A stretch of DNA of 5,803 nt. Origin: an uncultured Bacteroidota bacterium (GTDB taxonomy: Bacteria; Bacteroidota; Bacteroidia; Bacteroidales; CAIWKO01). Where the stretch lies: NCBI GenBank assembly GCA_937934705.1, contig CALGYY010000230.1, positions 1 through 5,803 on the forward strand. Direction: 5' to 3'. Each line of letters starts with the position of its first letter. Position 1 is the stretch's first letter. Made by a program: the position numbers and the translations under genes. Positions 1 through 5,788 of the stretch are shown piece after piece. The notes under the pieces are model-generated. The model had not been told where the DNA came from. It worked only from the letters and a program-made list of their open reading frames with translations, and did not search any database.

Positions 1-42
1 GTACGTTCAGCATACAGAAGCCTCAGACGGAGGATATCATGA
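1..42 (+). CDS. 3' end of an upstream gene, cut off by the window start
   Basis: Reading from base 1 gives an open frame of 13 codons, VRSAYRSLRRRIS, ending in TGA at 40-42. This stop overlaps the ATG of the next gene as ATGA, the usual geometry of translationally coupled operon neighbours. The tail is strongly basic, as expected of a cytoplasmic C-terminus of a membrane protein, but 13 residues cannot identify a family. From the downstream genes (SGNH/AlgX-type protein, acyl-AMP ligase, carrier protein) an MBOAT-type acyltransferase would be the natural partner here. That identification is inference from context only. The alternative is that this frame is open by chance. Confidence 0.5.
   Translation, partial: VRSAYRSLRRRIS
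29..34 (+). promoter_or_regulatory. Shine-Dalgarno sequence GGAGGA for the 966-residue membrane protein
   Basis: GGAGGA lies 4 bases before the ATG at 39. The frame stays open back to the window edge, so this site and the hydrophobic segment that begins right after the ATG are what fix the start. It sits inside the end of the upstream frame, which fits coupled translation. Confidence 0.7.
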
Positions 43-2939
43 ACGGAGCGTGGGTGGTATATTTCTGGACCATCATGCTGTTTGCAGCGCTGTTCCTGCT
101 GCTGATCGTGCTGGCTCCGCCGCTGCGGTATTTTATTCCGGTTTGTCTTTTCTCGCTGGCTGTGATGTTCCCTGCCCGCACTTACCTGCCTGAAAGCACC
201 GGAAAAATAAGCATTTCGGCAGAACAATCCCTTGAAAACGCTGAGTGCTACTTCAGCATCAGCCCGCAATTCAATTCTCTGAAGCGTGTGAAATTCCCGC
301 TCACCGGGGGTAGCACAGAACTGCAGGCAGACCTTTACCGGAATCCTTTCCTGCGGATAGATCTTCCGGCGTCAGGCGAGGCGGGAATACAGGACATCAG
401 AACCGGGTTGGGACCTTTTGGTGCAGGAATCAGTATCACGGACATGAAGGAAGGTCGGGTAGTCCTCAACGACCTCATGATCTCGGGAAACCGGCTGATC
501 AGCTCCGGTCCGGATCCCTTTATTGCTCTGAGTTCAGCCCGTGATGCCGCCCAAACAGAACAGCTGAAAGCAGGCAACAGCAGCCTTTTCCTATACATAG
601 CCCTGTTTATATTTCAGATCCTCATCAGTCTTCATTATTTACTGGCTCCATATGCAAAAGGGAAATTCAGGCCGCTGTACCTTCTGATCCTGCTCCTGCC
701 GCTCTTATGGCATCTGATCAACGGCCGGTGGAATCCGGAACCGGAAGCATTCAGCAAGGACTATTTTTGTTTTTCCGCTTCATCACAACAAGGCGCCACC
801 CTCAGTCTGTTCGCGGGTCAGGATTCAGTAACCTCCTGGAGCCTGAATACCCCCGCGTGGAAAATGCTGGATGCACTGGGCCGGATCAGCGACAGTACAG
901 GTCTTTCAATAAAAGTTTATGCCCGTGCCGGCGATACGGTGCGATTCACAGGATTCAGCTATTTTTCCGGAACGCAGCACAACACCCTATACGACCCCGC
1001 TCCTCCCTTCTGCTACCCTGTCAGGGCCGGCGGCCAGCTTAAAAACGGGGTCCTCAGTCTCAGTCCGGAATCGTCTGATCCTGTGGTTCTGAGTCTCGTA
1101 CCTTCGACGTATTGGGAAAAACCTGAGGATGCGAACACGGCTTCAGGCATCCTGATTTTTCTGGTTCTGATCGCAGCTGCCATCATCATTCTGCTCAGCC
1201 CCTCTCCCCGCTATTTCCTGATCTGCCTCCTGATCGCCCTGCCCGCAACAGCCATTTATTCCTGGACCGGTAACGACTTCCAGGATCAAATGGTCATACG
1301 GACCTCTGCCCATCAAAGAAGCGTGGAAGCATATTATTCCAAAACACCGGTCTTCAGTCCGGAGAATAAATTCCCCGCGAAATCAGGGAATCACGAATTC
1401 ATCACCCAGACTGAGATGCGCAGGATGCAATACTTCCGGTGCGATCTGGATCCCGAAAGCAAGGAAGCCGGCGAGCTGAATATCACGCTGAGGTCCGGAT
1501 TTCTCAATCATCAGTGGAACCTCATTCCCGGAAATGAAAACGCTTTGCTTCTCAACGATCTTGCAGCCTCTCCGCGGGGGTGGACCATTTCCGGCCCCGA
1601 TCCCTTTGTGGCCTTACTGGATACAGGCTCCTCAGAAGCCATACAGCAGTTGCGGGCAGAGCGCATGAGCGGCAGTCTTATTCTTTCGATCATTATATTA
1701 TTAGTACTGGTATCATTACGAAAAACGGGCGAACGCTTCCCTCCCGCCGGTTTCATCATCACCGCACTTTTTATCATCATTATCAGTCATACCCTGCTGT
1801 TCAGGGTTTTCAATTCCGACCGTGCGAGGCTCATCATTGAAAAAAGGGATGCCGCGGCGGTTCCCGGATTCAGGACCGACTCCCTGCGAACTACTGCGGA
1901 TGCGATAAGTGCATATTTCGGTGATCAGCTTTGTGGGCGCAACCGCATTATTCCGCTGAACAATGCCCTCTGTTATTCGGCTTTCGGGGAATTGATTTAC
2001 AACCCCAATGTTTATTTCGGCAGGGACGGCTGGTTTTTTTACATCGGGGCCAATGGCAGGGAAACCTACGAAAACCGCCAGCCTGTATCTGCTGCCCGTC
2101 TTGAGAGAATCCGCCTTCTACTCGAAGAAAGGCGCGACTGGCTTGCTTCACAGGGAACGGAGCTTTATCTTTTCTTTCCCCGCACTTCAGCCTTCATTTA
2201 TGAAGACAAGCTGGGTCCGCGCCTGTTCCGGTATCATAAGAAAAGCAAGCTGGATCAGCTCATGGAATACCTGGCTGAACATTCATCACTCAATATCATT
2301 GATGTAGGAAAACCCCTGGTGGAAGCCAGAGACACCGCCTTCACCGACCTCTACTACAGGAAAGCGACCCACTGGAACTATTACGGGGCATGGTTTGCCT
2401 ATCACGAGGTGATGAACAGTATTAGAGCAGACCATCCCGAATGCGGGGAGGTCATCCCGCTTGAAGAGATTCGCTGGCTGCGTTACCCTGAGCCCAGGAA
2501 AGACATGGATCTTATCCATATGGCCGCACTGACCGGCTACGTCATGGGAGAAGAGATCAAACCCCTGCACCCGAAAGTCAACCGGGGCGATACCCTGGAA
2601 TACCATCCTCTGTCGGATGCGTATGATGTTCCCCGGCTCTGCATCCGGAACAGGGAGAGCAGGGGGCCGCGCATGCTTATGTTCCATGATTCTTATGCCC
2701 GTTACCTGATGCCTTACCTGAATGGTCACTTCAGGCAGTCCACCTATTTGTGGACGCCGGCATTCAGCAGGGAAGCAGTATTGCAAGAGAAACCGGATGT
2801 GGTGATCTGGGAAATGACAGAGCGGTTCATTCCTTTTTATTTTCTTTACAGGAACAAATTCTTTAAAGACGAAGATCGTATCAGGGCAGGCGGCAGGGGA
2901 ACAGATGCACCATATATCACCCTGGAGCGTTATTACTGA
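39..2939 (+). CDS. Polytopic membrane protein with C-terminal AlgX/DHHW-type SGNH acyltransferase-like domain
   Basis: Probable envelope-polysaccharide acyltransferase partner of 966 residues. Hydrophobic segments form four hairpins (about residues 6-27/31-46, 182-205/212-227, 370-387/391-408, 546-560/571-590). They separate soluble regions at about 50-180, 230-365 and 410-545, and a C-terminal domain at 595-966. If the last domain is periplasmic, all the others are too. Regions one and three are duplicates: both contain LNDL followed by SGPDPF(I/V)AL (156-164 and 518-526). The middle region keeps only a weak trace (SSDPVVLSL, 345-353). The C-terminal domain has AlgX/AlgJ/DHHW features: GRDGWFFY (661-668), THWNYYGA (777-784, His778) and FHDSYA (882-887, Ser885 as nucleophile). 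The Asp normally two residues before the His is Ala776, so the standard triad is incomplete. AlgX and AlgJ themselves lack such a long repeat-bearing membrane region. The domain call is firm; the acyl group and acceptor are unknown, and a structural or binding role is possible. Confidence 0.85.
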   Translation: MNGAWVVYFWTIMLFAALFLLLIVLAPPLRYFIPVCLFSLAVMFPARTYLPESTGKISISAEQSLENAECYFSISPQFNSLKRVKFPLTGGSTELQADLYRNPFLRIDLPASGEAGIQDIRTGLGPFGAGISITDMKEGRVVLNDLMISGNRLISSGPDPFIALSSARDAAQTEQLKAGNSSLFLYIALFIFQILISLHYLLAPYAKGKFRPLYLLILLLPLLWHLINGRWNPEPEAFSKDYFCFSASSQQGATLSLFAGQDSVTSWSLNTPAWKMLDALGRISDSTGLSIKVYARAGDTVRFTGFSYFSGTQHNTLYDPAPPFCYPVRAGGQLKNGVLSLSPESSDPVVLSLVPSTYWEKPEDANTASGILIFLVLIAAAIIILLSPSPRYFLICLLIALPATAIYSWTGNDFQDQMVIRTSAHQRSVEAYYSKTPVFSPENKFPAKSGNHEFITQTEMRRMQYFRCDLDPESKEAGELNITLRSGFLNHQWNLIPGNENALLLNDLAASPRGWTISGPDPFVALLDTGSSEAIQQLRAERMSGSLILSIIILLVLVSLRKTGERFPPAGFIITALFIIIISHTLLFRVFNSDRARLIIEKRDAAAVPGFRTDSLRTTADAISAYFGDQLCGRNRIIPLNNALCYSAFGELIYNPNVYFGRDGWFFYIGANGRETYENRQPVSAARLERIRLLLEERRDWLASQGTELYLFFPRTSAFIYEDKLGPRLFRYHKKSKLDQLMEYLAEHSSLNIIDVGKPLVEARDTAFTDLYYRKATHWNYYGAWFAYHEVMNSIRADHPECGEVIPLEEIRWLRYPEPRKDMDLIHMAALTGYVMGEEIKPLHPKVNRGDTLEYHPLSDAYDVPRLCIRNRESRGPRMLMFHDSYARYLMPYLNGHFRQSTYLWTPAFSREAVLQEKPDVVIWEMTERFIPFYFLYRNKFFKDEDRIRAGGRGTDAPYITLERYY
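2895..2900 (+). promoter_or_regulatory. Possible alternative ribosome binding site for an upstream start of the acyl-AMP ligase
   Basis: AGGGGA stands 4 bases before an in-frame ATG at 2905, inside the 3' end of the membrane protein gene. It is a better match than the AGGA at 2956-2959 that serves the ATG at 2962. The extra 19 residues have no counterpart in the usual N-terminus of the family, which normally begins close to the LRRHAE-like stretch seen here just after the 2962 start. The later start is therefore preferred. Confidence 0.3.
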
Positions 2940-2961
2940 CAGCATCAGAAAAAGCAGGAAA

Positions 2962-4653
2962 ATGGAACCCAATATCCGGAGGCGATGGCTCAGACATGCG
3001 GAGGAGAAAGCCGGTGAAGACGCTGTGATCCACCGCGACAAGCGGGGGCAGCATTACCGCTGGACCTTTTCTGCCCTGATGGAAAAAGCAATGGTTTATG
3101 CAGACTATCTGCGCGCATCCGGTATACGCAAGGGGGAAGTCTGCGCCCTCATCATCAGGCATCATCCGGAATTTTACCCGCTCTATCTCGGGATCAGTTT
3201 CTGCGGTGCCCTGCCTTCCGTGCTGGCCTACCCCAATTCCCGCATCCATCCTGAAAAATTCAGGGAAGGACTCATCGGGATGTCGCAGCGCTCGGGACTT
3301 GATCACCTGCTGACCGAAAAAGACCTGCTTCCCGTCATCGGTCCGCTGATCGGCCGGAATGAGCATACCATCCGTTCGGTGCTGCTGCCATTTGAAGAGT
3401 TAAGCGCCACAGCCGGTCATCACGAGCAGGAAGTCTGCGACATTCCGGACACAGAGCCTCTGCTGCTCCAGCATTCTTCCGGTACCACCGGCCTGCAGAA
3501 ACCGGTCATGCTGTCGCACCGGGCGGTCATGGGTCATGCAGAAACTTACGGCAGAAGCATTGATCTGCACCAGGGCGATAAGGTTGTAAGCTGGCTTCCG
3601 CTATACCACGATATGGGTCTGATGGCCGCCTTTCATGTGCCCCTGTACTTCGGGGTTCCGAGCGTGCAGATCGATCCTTTTGCCTGGGTGATCGCTCCCG
3701 AGATGCTCCTTGAGGCGATCAGCGATGAGCAGGCTACGCTGTGCTGGATGCCGAATTTCGCGTTTAAGCTCATGGCTGACAGGATCAGGATTGAAGATAT
3801 TGAAGAACCGGATCTGAAGAGTATCCGGATGTGGATATGTGCCGGTGAACCGGTCAGGAAGAACAGTCTGGACGCCTTTGTTAAAAAGTTCAGCGCCTTC
3901 GGGCTTCAGGAGGGATGTATTTCCACGCTTTACGGAATGGCGGAGACCACCATGGGAGTCACCCAAACCCCGGCCGGTGAAACACCTGCGGTGATCCGTC
4001 TGGATAAGGCAGCACTTTCGGAAGGACGGCTTGTGCTGACAGATGACCCGGAGGCCGGAAGGGAATTGGTTTCCTCGGGCCGGCTGCTCGAAGGCTGTTC
4101 GGTGCGCATCCTCAGCAAGGATCTTGAAGATCAGCCAGCTTCATGTGTCGGAGAAATTGCCATCCGCTCCCCTTACCTGTTCGACGCTTACCGCAATTAT
4201 CCGGAGAAGACCGCGGAGGTGATGCGCCATGGCTGGTACCTCAGCGGGGACCTGGGGTTTGAACATGAAGGCTGGTACTACGTCATCGGGCGGAAAAAAG
4301 ATCTGATCATATCTGCAGGAAAGAATATTTATCCGGAAGATGCGGAAGAGAGTCTCGGCAGTGTCAGAGGGCTGACCCCCGGGCGCATGATCGTTTTCGG
4401 AGAGGAAAGCGAGGCCCTGGGTACCGAAGTGATCAGCCTGATAGCGGAGACAGAGATCAGCGGTGAAGAAGAACGCAGATCGCTCCGTATGGCCATACTG
4501 CAAAAGGCCATGGAACTGGATCTCACAATTTCCGCCATCTACCTCGTCCCTTCACGCTGGCTCATCAAGAGTTCAGCGGGCAAACCCGGGCGCGATATCA
4601 ATAAGAAACGTATACTCGATCCCGCAGAAAATCAAAAATGGAGGATATTATAA
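2962..4653 (+). CDS. Fatty acyl-AMP ligase-like enzyme (acyl-ACP synthetase of the ANL superfamily)
   Basis: Activates a carboxylic acid with ATP to an acyl-adenylate and most likely passes it to the carrier protein encoded next. With the ATG at 2962 the protein has 563 residues, normal for the family. ANL motifs are in order: P-loop HSSGTTGLQKP (171-181), WLPLYHDMGL (211-220) and MPNFAFKL (263-270), which are typical of FAALs, then YGMAETT (324-330), SGDLG with the ribose-binding Asp430, the hinge stretch GRKKDLIISAGKNIYPEDAE (443-462), and SSAGKPGR with catalytic Lys541. All catalytic positions look intact. It follows the membrane protein by 22 bases and overlaps the ACP start by one base (TAATG), so the three are probably co-translated. 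AGGA at 2956-2959 precedes the chosen ATG with a short spacer. An in-frame ATG at 2905 with AGGGGA at 2895-2900 would add 19 residues and overlap the upstream gene by 35 bases. Acyl-CoA synthetase activity is possible, but the adjacent ACP favours acyl-ACP formation. The substrate chain is unknown. Confidence 0.9.
   Translation: MEPNIRRRWLRHAEEKAGEDAVIHRDKRGQHYRWTFSALMEKAMVYADYLRASGIRKGEVCALIIRHHPEFYPLYLGISFCGALPSVLAYPNSRIHPEKFREGLIGMSQRSGLDHLLTEKDLLPVIGPLIGRNEHTIRSVLLPFEELSATAGHHEQEVCDIPDTEPLLLQHSSGTTGLQKPVMLSHRAVMGHAETYGRSIDLHQGDKVVSWLPLYHDMGLMAAFHVPLYFGVPSVQIDPFAWVIAPEMLLEAISDEQATLCWMPNFAFKLMADRIRIEDIEEPDLKSIRMWICAGEPVRKNSLDAFVKKFSAFGLQEGCISTLYGMAETTMGVTQTPAGETPAVIRLDKAALSEGRLVLTDDPEAGRELVSSGRLLEGCSVRILSKDLEDQPASCVGEIAIRSPYLFDAYRNYPEKTAEVMRHGWYLSGDLGFEHEGWYYVIGRKKDLIISAGKNIYPEDAEESLGSVRGLTPGRMIVFGEESEALGTEVISLIAETEISGEEERRSLRMAILQKAMELDLTISAIYLVPSRWLIKSSAGKPGRDINKKRILDPAENQKWRIL
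4640..4645 (+). promoter_or_regulatory. Shine-Dalgarno sequence GGAGGA for the acyl carrier protein
   Basis: GGAGGA lies 7 bases before the ATG at 4653, within the last codons of the acyl-AMP ligase. An earlier in-frame ATG at 4638 overlaps the motif itself and has no binding site of its own, so this site decides for 4653. The start overlaps the preceding stop as TAATG, which suggests coupled translation and matched ligase and carrier levels. Confidence 0.8.
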
Positions 4654-4880
4654 TGGATCCCAAATTCCGGGAAGTGATCCTGAAACAGCTCAACATAGAT
4701 GATTTTGAGCTGAAAGAAGAAATGGTGGCCAAAGACGTTCCTGGCTGGGATTCACTGAATCATGCCCAGGTGATACTGTCTCTGGAAGATGCCTTTAACA
4801 TCAGACTGAAAAACCTTGAGGTGCTGAACTGCGAGAATCTCGGGGATCTGCAGGAACTGGTTCGCTCGAAGATCAGGTGA
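4653..4880 (+). CDS. Acyl carrier protein
   Basis: Small cytoplasmic carrier of 75 residues, the usual ACP length. It should hold an acyl group as a thioester on a 4'-phosphopantetheine arm. The attachment site is Ser34 in GWDSLNHAQVILSLEDAF (31-48), followed by the helix-II pattern DSLxHxxxIxxLExxF and a closing helix near GDLQELVRSKI. It needs a phosphopantetheinyl transferase encoded elsewhere. Its position directly after the FAAL-type ligase, with overlapping stop and start codons, makes it the likely acyl acceptor of that enzyme and not the housekeeping fatty-acid ACP, which normally sits with fab genes. By analogy with DltC it would present the acyl group to a membrane acyltransferase. 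That role is inference, and a standalone role in lipid or secondary-metabolite synthesis cannot be excluded. The TGA stop lies inside the first unit of a tandem repeat array that fills the spacer. Confidence 0.9.
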   Translation: MDPKFREVILKQLNIDDFELKEEMVAKDVPGWDSLNHAQVILSLEDAFNIRLKNLEVLNCENLGDLQELVRSKIR

Positions 4881-4914
4881 TGGGTGATGGGTGATGAAGT
4901 GATGAAGTGATGAA
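4877..4914. repeat. Tandem array: GTGATGG x2 then GTGATGAA x3
   Basis: Two 7-bp units at 4877-4890 are followed by three perfect 8-bp units at 4891-4914. The first unit contains the ACP stop codon. The same octamer recurs at 5204-5243. Confidence 0.9.
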
Positions 4915-4916
4915 GA

Positions 4917-4996
4917 GTCGAAAGTCAAAAGGTCGAAAGGTCGAAAGTCCATAAAGTCGAAAGTCATAATGTCGAAGGTCATAAAGTCAAAAGTCC
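4917..4996. repeat. Imperfect tandem array of GTCGAAA-like units
   Basis: GTC recurs at 4917, 4924, 4932, 4940, 4947, 4956, 4963, 4971, 4978, 4986 and 4993, at intervals of 7, 8, 8, 7, 9, 7, 8, 7, 8 and 7. Five units read GTCGAA; the others read GTCAAA, GTCATAA or GTCC. The frequent 7+8 alternation gives a 15-bp superperiod. On the minus strand that produces a five-residue pattern such as TFDFM, which is a translation artefact. Confidence 0.85.
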
Positions 4997-5012
4997 AGAA
5001 GCACTGCCCCCC

Positions 5013-5023
5013 TCGACAAGCTC
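5013..5023. repeat. Dispersed motif TCGACAAGCTC, copy 1
   Basis: The 11-mer TCGACAAGCTC recurs 45 bases later at 5058-5068. Both copies are followed by G-rich sequence. CTTCGACAAGCTCAG-like motifs are, from general experience, common in intergenic DNA of some Bacteroidota genomes. A genome count would be needed to confirm that here. Confidence 0.6.
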
Positions 5024-5057
5024 GGGGACCGGGCGGTTTAAGGATCACATCACTCCT

Positions 5058-5068
5058 TCGACAAGCTC
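5058..5068. repeat. Dispersed motif TCGACAAGCTC, copy 2
   Basis: Same orientation as copy 1 at 5013-5023, in the context CCTTCGACAAGCTCAGCC. No role can be assigned from the sequence. Confidence 0.6.
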
Positions 5069-5120
5069 AGCCGGGGAAAGGGTCCTGCACCCCGATAATC
5101 CGACCAATACCCACAACCCC

Positions 5121-5141
5121 AATATCTAATATCCAATATCG
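5121..5141. repeat. Tandem array AATATCN x3
   Basis: Three adjacent 7-bp units that differ only at the last base: AATATCT, AATATCC and AATATCG. Confidence 0.75.
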
Positions 5142-5152
5142 AGTTCAGAACC

Positions 5153-5176
5153 CCGATACACCGATACTCCGATACC
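5153..5176. repeat. Tandem array CCGATACN x3
   Basis: Three adjacent 8-bp units, CCGATACA, CCGATACT and CCGATACC. A related single unit, CCGATAAT, lies at 5092-5099. Confidence 0.8.
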
Positions 5177-5203
5177 CCGTTACTCTATGGTGAAGGGTGA
5201 CGG

Positions 5204-5243
5204 GTGATGAAGTGATGAAGTGAGGGAGTGAGGGAGTGATGGG
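5204..5243. repeat. Tandem array of five GTGATGAA-type octamers
   Basis: Five contiguous 8-bp units: GTGATGAA twice, GTGAGGGA twice, then GTGATGGG. The first two are identical to the units at 4891-4914 just after the ACP gene, so the same array borders both sides of the central spacer. Confidence 0.9.
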
Positions 5244-5323
5244 GTTCGGGAATTGAAATTGGATATTAAAAACTTGTAATTTCGTATAAAAACAATCCCG
5301 TGCTTACTTGATGTAAAAGCATT

Positions 5324-5364
5324 GTAAATTGTAAATTGTAAATTGTAAATTTTAAATTTTAAAT
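5324..5364 (+). repeat. Heptamer array GTAAATT x4 continuing as two TTTAAAT units
   Basis: Four perfect GTAAATT units (5324-5351) run into two degenerate 7-bp units and end just before the start codon of the four-helix-bundle gene. Bases 5320-5337 are an exact inverted match to 5764-5781 downstream of that gene. Confidence 0.9.
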
Positions 5365-5372
5365 TTGTGAAT

Positions 5373-5741
5373 ATGGAGCGTAAGGCAGATGTTTTGTCTG
5401 ACAGGCTGTTAAACTTTTCGGTTGCTGTTCTGAAACTTTTACAAAGAATTGACAAAAATCAAATGCATCACCATTTAGTTATGCAACTATTTCGTTCCGC
5501 AACATCAATAGGAGCAAATTACGAAGAAGCGCGCGGTGCTGAAAGCAGGCAGGATTTTGTACATAAATTACAAATTGCTTTAAAGGAAGCAAGAGAAAGC
5601 AATTACTGGCTTAGAATTATTCACAAAGCAGAATTAGCCAAAGTGGAAGAGACCAGGGATATTCTGGAAGAGAATCGACAATTGTGTGATATTCTAGCCA
5701 AATCAATAAAAACACTAAAGGATAATAACACTAAGAAATAA
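5373..5741 (+). CDS. Four-helix-bundle protein of the 23S rRNA intervening-sequence (IVP) family
   Basis: A 122-residue, fully helical-looking protein without signal peptide or membrane segment. The family signature is plain: QLFRSATSIGANYEEARG (about residues 37-54), then an SRQDFVHKLQIALKEARES stretch and NYWLRII. Relatives occur inside 23S rRNA intervening sequences of Leptospira and Coxiella and as stand-alone genes in many Bacteroidota. They also resemble the Avd accessory protein of diversity-generating retroelements. Their biochemical role is not settled; nucleic-acid binding as oligomers is the usual proposal. No rRNA or reverse transcriptase is visible here, so this is an orphan copy. 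ATG at 5373 is chosen; a GTG at 5367 would add two residues. Neither has a Shine-Dalgarno sequence, because the AT-rich heptamer array runs up to the start. The gene is visibly AT-richer than the upstream operon and is bracketed by inverted heptamer arrays, suggesting separate origin. It is probably not co-transcribed with the operon. Confidence 0.88.
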   Translation: MERKADVLSDRLLNFSVAVLKLLQRIDKNQMHHHLVMQLFRSATSIGANYEEARGAESRQDFVHKLQIALKEARESNYWLRIIHKAELAKVEETRDILEENRQLCDILAKSIKTLKDNNTKK

Positions 5742-5742
5742 A

Positions 5743-5777
5743 TATTTACAATTTACAATTTGAAATTTACAATTTAC
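5743..5777 (+). repeat. Heptamer array AATTTAC, inverted relative to the upstream GTAAATT array
   Basis: Five contiguous 7-bp units: TATTTAC, AATTTAC, AATTTGA, AATTTAC, AATTTAC. The unit is the reverse complement of GTAAATT. The array starts one base after the stop codon of the four-helix-bundle gene. Together with 5324-5364 it could close a long AT-rich stem with the whole gene in the loop. Confidence 0.9.
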
Positions 5778-5788
5778 AATGTTTTTTT
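5764..5788 (+). terminator. Possible transcript end: inverted-repeat arm followed by seven T
   Basis: The last heptamers run into a T7 tract at 5782-5788. Local pairing is only five A/T pairs (AAATT-TAC-AATTT), too weak for a classical intrinsic terminator. The long-range partner lies about 430 bases upstream. Confidence 0.2.

Larger units (their letters stand above)
4881..5372. other. Intergenic repeat mosaic without a gene
   Basis: About 490 bases between the ACP stop and the four-helix-bundle gene. Open frames here exist only because the repeats lack stops; they show no family features. The stretch is filled by successive short arrays (listed separately) and two copies of TCGACAAGCTC. Bases 5244-5320 are AT-rich, non-repetitive and without a recognisable motif. 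I found no convincing intrinsic terminator for the operon and no promoter matching the sigma-70 or Bacteroidota consensus at sensible spacing. Confidence 0.75.

Noticed and set aside
2286..3041. 251-codon open frame on the minus strand
   Set aside because: It lies antisense to the SGNH domain and the start of the ligase, both with clear family motifs. Its translation shows no domain, and it is explained by the GC-rich codon pattern of the real genes.
2917..3366. 149-codon open frame on the minus strand
   Set aside because: Antisense to the N-terminal part of the acyl-AMP ligase, with no recognisable motif or binding site.
4752..5048. 98-codon minus-strand frame with repeated TFDFM-like residues
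   Set aside because: The repeat is the translation of the GTC array with its 15-bp superperiod, and the rest is antisense to the ACP gene.
4877..5243. CRISPR array
   Set aside because: Units are 7-8 bp and contiguous. There are no 23-40 bp repeats separated by unique spacers, and no cas genes.
5360..5367. TAAATTTG, matching the Bacteroidota -7 promoter element TAnnTTTG
   Set aside because: It overlaps the start region of the gene and arises from the AT-rich heptamer array, so it matches easily by chance and would give a nearly leaderless transcript.
5180..5455. 91-codon minus-strand frame
   Set aside because: It consists of translated octamer and heptamer arrays plus antisense of the four-helix-bundle gene.
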